The notes under the pieces: generated by a model
What the model was told of the DNA's origin: nothing
What the model saw: only the letters and a program-made list of their open reading frames with translations
Databases searched by the model: none
NCBI GenBank assembly: GCA_029260155.1
Contig: JAJDDU010000438.1
Span: 1 to 8,816, forward strand
Reading direction: 5' to 3'
From: Phycisphaerae bacterium
Lineage (GTDB): Bacteria > Planctomycetota > Phycisphaerae > UBA1845
Length of the DNA stretch: 8,816 nucleotides
Program-made: the position numbers and the translations under genes
Part shown: positions 1 through 7,033 of the stretch, one piece after another
How positions within the stretch are numbered: the stretch's first letter is position 1
Layout of the letters: the number at the start of each line of letters is the position of its first letter

Positions 1-123
1 CTTGAGTTTGGTTTTCAGGATCCGGTTCTCCTCCTGAACGTAGGCGATCACGTCCTGCTGCTGCCGGTTGATCCAGCCAGCCAGAGTCACGAGAAGGAGT
101 TGCCAAGGTTGCAGTGTGTTCAT
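1..123 (-). CDS. Integrase/transposase (rve type), N-terminal 41 residues, cut by window edge
   Basis: Reading leftward from an ATG at 123-121, 41 codons stay open to the window edge. The protein starts MNTLQPWQLLLVTLAGWINR and continues with RQQQDVIAYVQEENRILKTKLK. This is the typical opening of a widespread integrase-core transposase family: a hydrophobic first segment, then W-I-N-R-Q-Q-Q, then the Y-x-x-E-E-N-R-x-L leucine-zipper-like helix. By family knowledge, a helix-turn-helix and a DDE catalytic core should follow, but they lie outside the window. The role would be cut-and-paste or copy-out movement of an insertion sequence. No Shine-Dalgarno site precedes the ATG; a possible -10 lies only seven bases upstream. 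The family assignment is from memory of the motif, without a search. Whether the element is intact cannot be judged. Confidence 0.82.
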   Translation of the reverse strand, partial: MNTLQPWQLLLVTLAGWINRQQQDVIAYVQEENRILKTKLK

Positions 124-130
124 GAACACG

Positions 131-160
131 ATTCTACCACAATCGGAGAGCGAGTTGTAA
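131..160 (-). promoter_or_regulatory. Candidate promoter for the transposase, possibly leaderless
   Basis: On the minus strand TAGAAT (136-131) is a good -10 match. TTACAA (160-155) is a poor -35, with an 18-base spacer. The -10 ends seven bases before the ATG, so transcription could begin at or next to the start codon. No Shine-Dalgarno site is visible, which fits a leaderless message. This is a pattern match only. Confidence 0.3.
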
Positions 161-219
161 CGTCTATCATGATAAACGGTTGCGCGCGTTCGTATATTTG
201 GACACTACGGCCTGGCGAC

Positions 220-549
220 TCAAGCCCGAAGAGACCGCGGAATATTCGTCGCAGTACCTCTTAGGTGCGAAACGGCTGTGCAGATCGTGCGCTGAAGAAG
301 CGGTCCGACGAAAACCACTCCTGCTGGAAAGCGCCAGTCACTCATCACCGACATGATATCGTTCAGCATCTCTCTGCGCACTTCCGGTGGACACTTGTCC
401 AACGCACCGAGTCGAGGCGTCAGGTAAACGGACCCGCCCAGGTCCACCCTATACGGCCAATCCGGCGAGGCGTGAAGTCCTGCGAGTGCAGACAAACACC
501 GCACTCCGTGGTCCCACGGCATGCTCCGGGCGCCGCACGGCCAACTCAC
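220..549 (-). pseudogene. Short minus-strand coding remnant, unknown protein
   Basis: The central part of this frame (roughly residues 28-87, from DWPYRVDLGGSVYLTPRL to PAGVVFVGPLLQ) has natural amino-acid composition and GC-ending codons such as GTG GAC CTG GGC. It includes a plausible helix, PPEVRREMLNDIMSVMSDW. The flanks (N-terminal CGARSMPWDHG, C-terminal RTICTAVSHLRGTATNIPRS) look like out-of-frame sequence. The GTG start at 549 directly abuts a GGAGG, so it is not a well-spaced initiation site, and the frame stays open a short way upstream to a TGA. I do not recognise a family. The best reading is a fragment of a lost gene. The alternative is a real 109-residue orphan or chance. Confidence 0.3.
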
Positions 550-1518
550 CTCCAGAAAGAGGATCTCCTCTAACCTAATAAACGAGGTTTGCGCGGTTTC
601 GCGCGCGCAATCTGATCCTCACGCTGTTTTTTTTGAGTGCGGAGGCAACGGCCGCGGTTCTTTGGTCGGTGGTTTACCGGGATCCCGTGTGATGGCCCAT
701 GAATCGCTGTAGCACAGCAGAGATCGAAGCACTTATCCGATCGTGTGGAATACCACTCCTCTCGGCCTCCCGATGCCTTAGCTGCCACAGGGCACGCAGG
801 CCCCGGTAGTTGCCCAGTCGTCAGGTTCGTCTTAATCGCGTTGGAGGTGGTCTACTGCTCATTGTGCATGACACGGCGGCCGTGAATCGTCTCACCAAAG
901 GGCTATTCTGTTTTCAGAAGCGACAGAAAAAACCGAACTTGCGCGCGCGCCAGCGCCCAGATCTCGTTTATGACGGTAGGGACGCGGCCGGAGTAGGCAC
1001 CGTTGCGTGTCCCCCTGAAGCCGAAGGCTTCTCTCACAGCAACTGCCCGTCCCGGCGGCCATGTAACGGATGTGCCCGGGTCCGGGCTGTTGTTTGGTCA
1101 ATGTGTTCGGCGGAAGCGGGTGGGGGTGTGCGTACGCTCGGAGGTGACGCTTGGTCCTTGCGTGTAACAACTGTGTATTGAAACAGAATAACAGCGGCGT
1201 TGAAGCTGCTCATCCAAGAGGGACCGTGACCTCGTCAGCGTGCTCAACTTGCGATGCCGCCGTCCTCGGCGTGTACACAGCGAGCGCAATTTGGCCGTGC
1301 CCGCGGCGCGGGCGTTCAGCGGGTGGCTCGCCATCGCCATTCGGCACTCCCTTGGATCACCCAACACGTCCATCGAGCGGGAGTGCTCCCACGGCCGCGA
1401 GCGGCCTCCGATTCGTGCGAGGGAGCGCAGGCGCGAACGGCGGAACATACAACTTCAACGGCGACGGCGTACATAAGTACACTGCGTGTGTGCGCGTGAA
1501 CGAACCGGAGAGTGCTCG

Positions 1519-3285
1519 ATGGTAGCTTCACCCGTTCCGCATTCGCGTACGTTGCGGATTGTTGCCCAGGATCCCGGCGTCAAAGCCGATGGCGGCATCC
1601 TCACGGCGCGTATCGAGGTGCCGGCCGAGAACATCGCCGCGGGTCCGTGGGGCTATCGAGTCCAGGTCATTGACTACGATGCAACGTCGCGCGTTCTGTA
1701 CAAGCCACTTGCCCCGGTAGCCTACCGGGACTCATCAGGCTCCCACGTCGATCCCTTCGAAAAGGCCTCGGACAGGACCATCCTGAGCGACCCAAGGTTC
1801 CATGCCCAGAACGTGTATGCCATCGCCATGCGGACTCTCGCACGCTTCGAGTCGGCGTTGGGAAGGCGGGTCAGCTGGAGTTTTGCCACGCACCAACTCA
1901 AGATCGCACCGCATGCATTTGGAGATGCCAACGCTTTCTACTCGACTGACGACGAGGCCTTGCTGTTCGGCTATTTCCGTGGCCGCGAAGGCGACGTTTT
2001 TACCTGTTTGTCCCATGACGTGGTAGCACACGAAACCACGCACGCCCTGCTGGACGGTTTGCGTGAACGGTACATCGATCCATCGTCGCCGGACCAGGCG
2101 GCCTTCCACGAGGGCTTTGCCGATGTAGTTGCGCTCCTTTCGGTGTTTTCGCTCAAGGGGGTGGTTGAGGCGGCACTCTCGCGGGGGGCACCGAAGGGTA
2201 CAACTCTCGTCAAGCATGGAAACGCGAAAGGGCAGGCGCGGCCCACGCTTCGTGAGAAACAGCTCACACCCAAAACGCTCCAGAAATCCGTCCTGATGAG
2301 CCTGGCCGACCAGATGGGTGAGGAGTTGTCCGGCATCCGAGGACGGCCGTTGCGTCAATCCGCGGCCCTCAGGCCGTCGCCTGCCTACTATCTCGATGAT
2401 CCTGAGTTCGTCGAACCGCACCGCCGCGGTGAGATTCTCGTCGCGGCCATGATGAACGCGTTCCTGAAGGTGTGGACCGCCCGGCTGGGCGCGTTGGATC
2501 CGACGGGAACCGGCCTGCTGGATCGCGCGCGCGTCGTTGAAGAAGGCGCCAAAGCCGCAGACCACCTGCTGACCGTCGCCATTCGAGCGCTGGATTTCTG
2601 CATGCCGGTTCACATGGAGTTCGGCGATTACCTGAGCGGCCTGCTTACAGCAGACCACGAGACCTGTCCCGATGACTCGCTCTATCATTACCGTCGACAC
2701 CTCCGAGCGAGCTTCAAGGAGTACGGGATCATGCCTCTGTCGTCTCGTACCGGCGCGGAGCCGGGCATCTGGCAACCGCCGGAGAGCGACCCGAGCTACG
2801 ATCGGACACATTTTGACTCTCTGGTGCGCGACAAGGACGAAATGTTCCGCTTCATCTGGGAGAACCGCAAACTGCTCGGTGTCACGGACGATGTGTACAC
2901 ACGCGTGCTCTCGGTACGTCCGTGCATGCGCATTGCTCCCGACGGATTCGCGCTTCGCGAGACGGTTGCCGAGTACATGCAACTCATCAAGCTTGAGGCG
3001 AAGGAGCTTTCGAGGTTCCACGTCAAGATGCCCAGGGGCATGCCGCGTGACAGCAAGATTGTCTTGCAAGGCGGGGGAACGCTCGTGTTCGACGAATTCG
3101 GCCGATTGAAATTCAATATCAACAATCGCTTGAATGACGCTCAACGGCAATCACGACGCCTCAAGTACATGTGGCAGGCCGGGTTCATTCGGAGCGGCGG
3201 CGCGCAAAAGAAGCACTCGTTCTCCGAGCTTCACCGGCTACGCACGCTGAATGGCACGTTGCGGTGTGAAGAGGGGTGGCGTTGA
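1519..3285 (+). CDS. Gluzincin-type zinc metallopeptidase (HETTH ... E), 588 aa
   Basis: This is a probable zinc-dependent endopeptidase of clan MA. Residues 171-175 are HETTH, in the context DVVAHETTHALLDG. H171 and H175 would bind zinc and E172 would be the catalytic base. E198 in FHEGFADVVAL, 23 residues on, fits the third ligand; the E-G-F-A-D pattern resembles the NEGxAD motif of thermolysin-like (M4) enzymes. Residues 1-90 look like a separate N-terminal domain. The last ~230 residues (about 360-588) match nothing I know. There is no signal peptide or membrane segment, so it is probably cytosolic or released by another route. The ATG at 1519 is chosen because GGAG (1507-1510) sits eight bases upstream; an in-frame start at 1486 lacks this. 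The stop TGA overlaps the next ATG by one base, implying translational coupling to the MBL gene. Substrate is unknown. The metallopeptidase call is firm and the subfamily is not. Confidence 0.85.
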   Translation: MVASPVPHSRTLRIVAQDPGVKADGGILTARIEVPAENIAAGPWGYRVQVIDYDATSRVLYKPLAPVAYRDSSGSHVDPFEKASDRTILSDPRFHAQNVYAIAMRTLARFESALGRRVSWSFATHQLKIAPHAFGDANAFYSTDDEALLFGYFRGREGDVFTCLSHDVVAHETTHALLDGLRERYIDPSSPDQAAFHEGFADVVALLSVFSLKGVVEAALSRGAPKGTTLVKHGNAKGQARPTLREKQLTPKTLQKSVLMSLADQMGEELSGIRGRPLRQSAALRPSPAYYLDDPEFVEPHRRGEILVAAMMNAFLKVWTARLGALDPTGTGLLDRARVVEEGAKAADHLLTVAIRALDFCMPVHMEFGDYLSGLLTADHETCPDDSLYHYRRHLRASFKEYGIMPLSSRTGAEPGIWQPPESDPSYDRTHFDSLVRDKDEMFRFIWENRKLLGVTDDVYTRVLSVRPCMRIAPDGFALRETVAEYMQLIKLEAKELSRFHVKMPRGMPRDSKIVLQGGGTLVFDEFGRLKFNINNRLNDAQRQSRRLKYMWQAGFIRSGGAQKKHSFSELHRLRTLNGTLRCEEGWR

Positions 3286-4343
3286 TGTCCGCGCTAGCTC
3301 CCAACAAGATCACGGTCCGCACGTATCAGGTCGGCTTCGGCGACTGTTTCCTGCTGACGTTTCACTATCCACCTTCAGGCAAACGCTCGCGTGATCGACA
3401 CGTGTTGATCGACTTCGGAAGCACCCGACGGAAACGCGGAACGCCCGGGGACCAGATGCTGCGTATCGCCAAGGATATCAGGGAGGTGTGCCAGGGGAAG
3501 CTCGATGCGGTCGTCGCAACGCATCGCCACCAGGATCACATCAGTGGTTTCTCAACGAACAAGAAGGGGGATGCGCCCGGAGACATCATCGCCTCGCTCA
3601 ACCCGAGCGTCGTGATTCAGCCCTGGACCGAACATCCGAGAGCACGCACTGACGCGACGGCACCTCCACGCCGGCCTTCCGATCGGCGTGCCTTCGTGGC
3701 TTTCCTTGATGCGATGCAGCGGTTCGCCGCGGGAGTGTTGGTACGCCTGGGGTCTATTGGCACACCGGACGACAAGCGGCGTGATACGATGCGTTGTGTC
3801 GTGTGTACGGGTGCTGCTGCGCTGACGATCTCCGTGCCGGAGGTGTGGCGGGATAGTGGTCACGCGGAGTCGCCGGAGGTCGGCCGGCTTCGGCATGCAC
3901 CTTCGCACGTCGCCGGCGACCAATCTGGTCGAGACAACCGAAGCGTCCGTGGCTTGCTGCGGATCCCAGCGCTCTCCAAACGTGGCGATGCTCTTGTCGG
4001 GTTTCGCGCACGGGTCGGCGCGGGCACGGGGCGACGACCTTCGGCCGCGGCGTATGCCGGTTTCCTGAAACAGGAGCAGTTGGCAGTACGGTCCGGGCCA
4101 GCAGCTCAGTCAACCGTTGACGGGTCCGAGCAATGCGGCGATGTCGTGTCCGCGGTGTATATCGAATGTGCGTGCGCTGGCCGACTGAGTGTTCAAAACG
4201 ACGACGGAAGGGACGCATATGAGAGAACCATTAGAGTGGTTTACGCGGCGAGCGGTCGGGCTGCAACGTCAGCCGGCACTCGACCGGTGATGCGAGACGT
4301 AGTACTTCGCGACTTGATTGAGGAGCCGCACACCGAACCCTGA
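3285..4343 (+). CDS. Metallo-beta-lactamase-fold hydrolase, N-terminal half intact, tail probably aberrant
   Basis: Residues 12-24 (RTYQVGFGDCFLL) and 38-45 (RHVLIDFG) are the opening strands of an MBL fold. Residues 79-85, THRHQDH, are the HxHxDH metal site. Homologous character continues to about residue 152 (FVAFLDAMQRFAAGVL). After that the remaining 200 codons carry none of the later MBL motifs (second-site His, bridging Asp, final His) and have patchy composition. From memory, relatives are much longer and continue with further conserved MBL sequence. The product is therefore probably a truncated or recombined, inactive hydrolase, annotated here as the open frame. The ATG at 3285 overlaps the metallopeptidase TGA by one base, with GAGGGG eight bases upstream, so the two genes form an operon. 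If active, the substrate could be a nucleic acid or phosphoester; this cannot be told from the sequence. Confidence 0.75.
   Translation: MSALAPNKITVRTYQVGFGDCFLLTFHYPPSGKRSRDRHVLIDFGSTRRKRGTPGDQMLRIAKDIREVCQGKLDAVVATHRHQDHISGFSTNKKGDAPGDIIASLNPSVVIQPWTEHPRARTDATAPPRRPSDRRAFVAFLDAMQRFAAGVLVRLGSIGTPDDKRRDTMRCVVCTGAAALTISVPEVWRDSGHAESPEVGRLRHAPSHVAGDQSGRDNRSVRGLLRIPALSKRGDALVGFRARVGAGTGRRPSAAAYAGFLKQEQLAVRSGPAAQSTVDGSEQCGDVVSAVYIECACAGRLSVQNDDGRDAYERTIRVVYAASGRAATSAGTRPVMRDVVLRDLIEEPHTEP
3741..4343 (+). other. Tail of the MBL frame without MBL motifs, probable rearranged or decayed sequence
   Basis: From about codon 153 of the MBL gene the frame stays open for 200 codons but reads as unstructured Arg/Ser/Gly/Ala-rich protein. 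I translated the other two forward frames just past 3741 and saw no continuation of an MBL domain; both soon reach stops. A long minus-strand frame (3754-4218) also exists here and is Arg/His/Pro-rich, which suggests both are chance frames at high GC. A deletion or foreign insertion near 3741 explains the pattern better than a single frameshift. Confidence 0.5.
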
Positions 4344-4469
4344 CGAGGCGTCAGAATCCTCCGTGCTTCTTGCAGTTCAGTAGCGGAGGTGAATAGACAG
4401 GGCTTGAGCCCCAAGCATCACGGCGCCGTCAGCTCGTTGGATCGCCACGAAGTGACGGGAGAGACAGGC

Positions 4470-4643
4470 ATGGTCGCGGAACTTAATTCGATTGTCGATT
4501 CGCTCGAACAGGAGCGGATACCTGTTGCGATTCAGGTCCGCTGGCGAACTACTCGCGTGGTTCTTGAGGACTGTGACGCGCGCCAGAGTAGGGCGCCCGT
4601 GCGCTGCGACCAAACAACACGAAGTCCGGAACATGACCTCTAG
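4470..4643 (+). CDS. Possible small ORF, 57 aa, unknown
   Basis: The ATG at 4470 follows GGGAGAGA (4458-4465), a reasonable ribosome site. The first 25 residues, MVAELNSIVDSLEQERIPVA onward, have natural composition and suggest an amphipathic helix. The C-terminal half (CDARQSRAPVRCDQTTRSPE) looks less protein-like. The same frame is open upstream to a GTG at 4389, which overlaps a GGAGGTGA. It could be a remnant of a longer gene lost in the same rearrangement that altered the MBL tail, or chance. No family recognised. Confidence 0.2.
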   Translation: MVAELNSIVDSLEQERIPVAIQVRWRTTRVVLEDCDARQSRAPVRCDQTTRSPEHDL

Positions 4644-4653
4644 CAATTCTCGG

Positions 4654-4659
4654 AAAGGA
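4654..4659 (+). promoter_or_regulatory. Ribosome binding site that fixes the endonuclease start
   Basis: AAAGGA ends six bases before the ATG at 4666. An in-frame ATG at 4660 touches this site and is too close. The ATG at 4633 has no comparable site. The choice of 4666 also leaves a compact signal peptide. Confidence 0.55.
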
Positions 4660-4665
4660 ATGGCA

Positions 4666-5559
4666 ATGACAAGGCGGGTCTTGGAACGCTGCTGTCTCTC
4701 GCTCGTGACGATTGTGGCGATGTTGCCTTGCCTGGCGGCTACCGATGGTACCCGGGCCGCAGAACTTCGTCCGATCGTGCGACATCCTGGCTATCTGCAC
4801 GACCGTTTCGACACCCAACCGAAGGACATCGTGAGGGAGTTTCGAGCCTATACGAGCAGCTTCGACGGGAAAGATGACGACAACGGAGATGCGCGAGTTG
4901 ACCTGTGGGCTATTCCAGAATGGGTGGCCTATGAACTGCGCCGGACGCCGATGGACCTGGGCAGGGCTCCGGACAAGCGACCAAGCCCATGGATCACGGA
5001 TTACGCATTGCGGGAAGAGGGAATCGCGCCGAGCGATAACTCCTACAAGGGGTCAGGTTACAGCAGGGGCCATTTGTGCATGAAGTCGCATGCTTGGCGG
5101 CTGGGTGCGGACGCAGATTGGAATACGCACACCGTGCTGAACGCCTGCCCTCAGCTGCAGGCGATGAACAATGGCGTCTGGAAGGGGCTTGAGAACAAAA
5201 CCGCGAACTGGGCCGACAAATACGGAACGGTCTGGATAATCTGTGGCCCCGTGATCTACAACATGGTGCCGTCGAACTGGATTGGCGATCCAGGGGAAGT
5301 TCCAGTGTCCGTACCGGACGCTTTCTTCAAAATCGTGATCAAGGACTCCACAGCGGGCGGGGTTCCAGACGTATTGGCATTTATCCTCCCGATGGAAGGT
5401 GTGGGCAACTACAGCAGCAGCAACCATGTACTCACCCCGTATCTGACATCCGTCGATGTCGTTGAAGCGCTGACTCAACTGAACTTCTTGACCAACCTGC
5501 CTAAAGCGATCGAAGAGCAAATCGAAAAAGTCGTTCATACGGAGATCTGGGCCGAATAG
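4666..5559 (+). CDS. Secreted DNA/RNA non-specific endonuclease (NUC family), 297 aa
   Basis: This is a beta-beta-alpha-metal sugar-nonspecific nuclease of the Serratia nuclease/EndoG type, which cleaves single- and double-stranded DNA and RNA with Mg2+. Residues 1-33 form a signal peptide: MTRR, a hydrophobic core (LSLVTIVAMLPCLAA) and a possible cut after RAA, so it should be exported. SRGH (133-136) is the catalytic motif with H136 as general base; the usual first Asp is Ser, a variant I recall in human EXOG. NACPQLQAMNNGVWKGLE (159-176) supplies the metal-binding Asn (N168) and the conserved Glu (E176), eight apart as in Serratia nuclease. The length fits the family. The patatin gene follows after 32 bases, so the two are probably co-transcribed. 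No inhibitor gene is evident, which fits an exported enzyme. All key residues are present and activity is likely. Confidence 0.93.
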   Translation: MTRRVLERCCLSLVTIVAMLPCLAATDGTRAAELRPIVRHPGYLHDRFDTQPKDIVREFRAYTSSFDGKDDDNGDARVDLWAIPEWVAYELRRTPMDLGRAPDKRPSPWITDYALREEGIAPSDNSYKGSGYSRGHLCMKSHAWRLGADADWNTHTVLNACPQLQAMNNGVWKGLENKTANWADKYGTVWIICGPVIYNMVPSNWIGDPGEVPVSVPDAFFKIVIKDSTAGGVPDVLAFILPMEGVGNYSSSNHVLTPYLTSVDVVEALTQLNFLTNLPKAIEEQIEKVVHTEIWAE

Positions 5560-5591
5560 CAAAACGGCGTTCGCCGCCAAGGAAACGAGAT

Positions 5592-6863
5592 ATGAGCTCA
5601 CACGACATCGACGAATCGGTCCGACACGGTAACGGAGTAGCACTCTGCCTCTCGGGTGGCGGATTTCGTGCCACACTATTCCATCTGGGCGCGCTTCACC
5701 GCTTGAACCAGCTCGGCGTGTTGGCAAAGCTAGGCGCGGTTAGCAGCGTCTCTGGCGGGAGCATCATCAACGGCGTTCTGGCATCTCAATGGACCGAACT
5801 CGCTCGCTCGAATTCAAGCGGCGTCTTTACGGAATTCGAGCGGCTCGTTGCGGAACCGATTCGTGCGTTTTGCAAAGAAGATCTGCGCACATCTGTTCTA
5901 CTCTGGGATCGCATCAACCCGGTCAACTACTACAAGCTCGCGCGAAGTGATTCTTCTGTAACCGACTTGCTCGCCAAGGCTTACGCAGATTCACTTCCCC
6001 TTGGGATTCGGGTCGATGAACTTCCTCAATCTCCCCGCTTTATCTTCTGTGCGACGAACATGGAAACGGGCGTGAACTGGACCTTCGGCAGGAACGAGAA
6101 CGGGTGTGCCGCAATGGGCGACTATCTCACTGGGGAAGCACCAACCGGCGAGTTGACGCTGGCGACGGCCGTCGCAGCATCCTCGGCATTTCCCATTACA
6201 TTCCCCCCGCTAGTACTCAAGATGTCCGACCCCAGTGTGTTCCGGGGGGGGCGAGGCAATCTGTCGCATGATAGCCTGCGTGCGATTCCGCTAACCGACG
6301 GTGGGGTCTACGACAATCTTGGTATGGAGCCAGTATGGAAATCGCACGAACTTGTCTTGGTGTCGGATGCCGGCATGCCCTTCGTATTCAACGATGATCC
6401 GAAGAGCAACGTGTTCGGACGCCTGAGTCGATCCTATGACATCGCCGCCAACCAAATCGGCGCCCTTCGGAAACGGTGGCTCATCGAGAGGCTCATCGCC
6501 TCGGACATGCGTGGCACTTATTGGGGAATCAGCTCGGATCACGAGGACTACGGGCTCAATGACTCGCGTGGCTACAGCAACGATATCCGTCAGCGTCTAG
6601 CCAACGTGCGGACAGATCTCGACGCTTTCAGCGCCGGGGAAATCGGTTGTCTCGAAAACCACGGCTACGCGTTGGCCGATGTTGCGCTTCGTCGATGGGC
6701 TTCGAGCGAGCTTGAGCATCCCGATGCGGCGTTTGGGTGGCCTCATCCAGGTCTTGTTGACGAGCGAGATGCAAGGGAGGCACTAGCAGGCAGCGACCAG
6801 CGTGGGATTCTCGCGGACATCTGGCGTTCCATAGGAGACGAGTTTCGTGGTTTGCTGGCGTAG
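5592..6863 (+). CDS. Patatin-like phospholipase, 423 aa
   Basis: This is a patatin-domain lipid acyl hydrolase with a Ser-Asp catalytic dyad. The start of the domain, VALCLSGGGFRATLFHLGAL (17-36), carries the glycine-rich oxyanion loop SGGGFRA. The nucleophile elbow is SVSGGS (52-57), nucleophile S54, with Ser in place of the first Gly of GxSxG. The catalytic Asp is D236 in LTDGGVYDNLG (234-244). The segment LATAVAASSAFPITFPPL (190-207) is also typical of the family. The C-terminal ~170 residues are a helical extension without a recognised domain. No signal peptide is visible, so it is cytosolic or delivered by another system. AAGGA (5579-5583) lies eight bases before the ATG. It is close behind the endonuclease gene and likely in the same transcript. 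An 8-G run lies inside the gene (6244-6251). Substrate is probably phospholipid, by family knowledge. Confidence 0.93.
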   Translation: MSSHDIDESVRHGNGVALCLSGGGFRATLFHLGALHRLNQLGVLAKLGAVSSVSGGSIINGVLASQWTELARSNSSGVFTEFERLVAEPIRAFCKEDLRTSVLLWDRINPVNYYKLARSDSSVTDLLAKAYADSLPLGIRVDELPQSPRFIFCATNMETGVNWTFGRNENGCAAMGDYLTGEAPTGELTLATAVAASSAFPITFPPLVLKMSDPSVFRGGRGNLSHDSLRAIPLTDGGVYDNLGMEPVWKSHELVLVSDAGMPFVFNDDPKSNVFGRLSRSYDIAANQIGALRKRWLIERLIASDMRGTYWGISSDHEDYGLNDSRGYSNDIRQRLANVRTDLDAFSAGEIGCLENHGYALADVALRRWASSELEHPDAAFGWPHPGLVDERDAREALAGSDQRGILADIWRSIGDEFRGLLA

Positions 6864-7015
6864 CAATGAGTGGCAGCCTGTGAACCACGATGGTCGTTTT
6901 CTCGAAAATCGCGTCGAGCGACAACGCCTTCGGTGAACTACACCGCGCGAGCAGGGTCGTGTGCTGGGACAGCAGACAAAGACGTACCGCATCGCTAACT
7001 TCGGTGATGCAGACG

Positions 7016-7023
7016 AAAGGAGG
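7016..7023 (+). promoter_or_regulatory. Strong ribosome binding site that fixes the membrane-protein start
   Basis: AAAGGAGG is a near-perfect Shine-Dalgarno sequence, ten bases before the ATG at 7034 (seven before an in-frame TTG at 7031). The frame is open back to 6890, but the upstream ATGs lack such a site. Confidence 0.6.
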
Positions 7024-7033
7024 CCACGAGTTG

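Larger units (their letters stand above)
124..1518. other. Gene-poor region between the insertion element and the metallopeptidase
   Basis: About 1.4 kb with no gene I can recognise. Open frames exist on both strands, as expected at high GC. Apart from one remnant (220-549, listed separately), their translations are rich in Arg, Pro, Ser, Cys and His, with no motif and no well-placed Shine-Dalgarno site. Small structures seen are an 8-T run (627-634), a GCGCG/CGCGC hairpin (591-604) and an AGAGGA/TCCTCT hairpin (558-571). None makes a canonical terminator because the T run is 22 bases from the nearest stem. The sequence fits decayed genes left beside an insertion element. The promoter for the downstream metallopeptidase should lie here, but I could not identify a convincing one. 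Confidence 0.55.
4344..4665. other. Intergenic region before the endonuclease gene
   Basis: A 322-base stretch separates the MBL frame from the endonuclease start. It holds a possible small open frame (listed at 4470-4643) and a short CGCTC/GAGCG inverted repeat (4501-4516). I see no clear promoter, no terminator with a T tract and no RNA gene. The endonuclease frame itself is open back to 4492, but those codons are not needed for the signal peptide and lack a ribosome site. Confidence 0.4.

Noticed and set aside
591..634. GCGCG hairpin followed by an 8-T run, considered as a terminator
   Set aside because: The T run starts 22 bases after the 5-bp stem, too far for intrinsic termination.
810..1181. 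Plus-strand frame of 123 codons in the gene-poor region
   Set aside because: It has mixed, Arg/Gly/Cys-rich composition, no ribosome site and no motif, and overlaps an equally weak minus-strand frame.
1735..3150. Long minus-strand open frame of 471 codons opposite the metallopeptidase
   Set aside because: It is antisense to a gene with a clear HETTH active site, is rich in Arg and His, has no motif, and is expected at this GC content.
3754..4218. Minus-strand frame opposite the MBL tail, considered as the missing gene
   Set aside because: The translation is Arg/His/Pro-rich with no hydrophobic core or motif and no good ribosome site.
4492..4665. Longer endonuclease start at 4492 adding 58 residues
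   Set aside because: It would bury the signal peptide, has no ribosome site, and adds sequence without family character; 4666 has AAAGGA at the right distance.
5567..5578. CGGC/GCCG hairpin between the endonuclease and patatin genes
   Set aside because: The stem is only four base pairs with no T tract, too short to call a terminator or regulator.
5053..5727. Minus-strand frame of 224 codons across the endonuclease and patatin start
   Set aside because: It overlaps two well-supported genes in antisense, and its translation mirrors their conserved motifs without any of its own.
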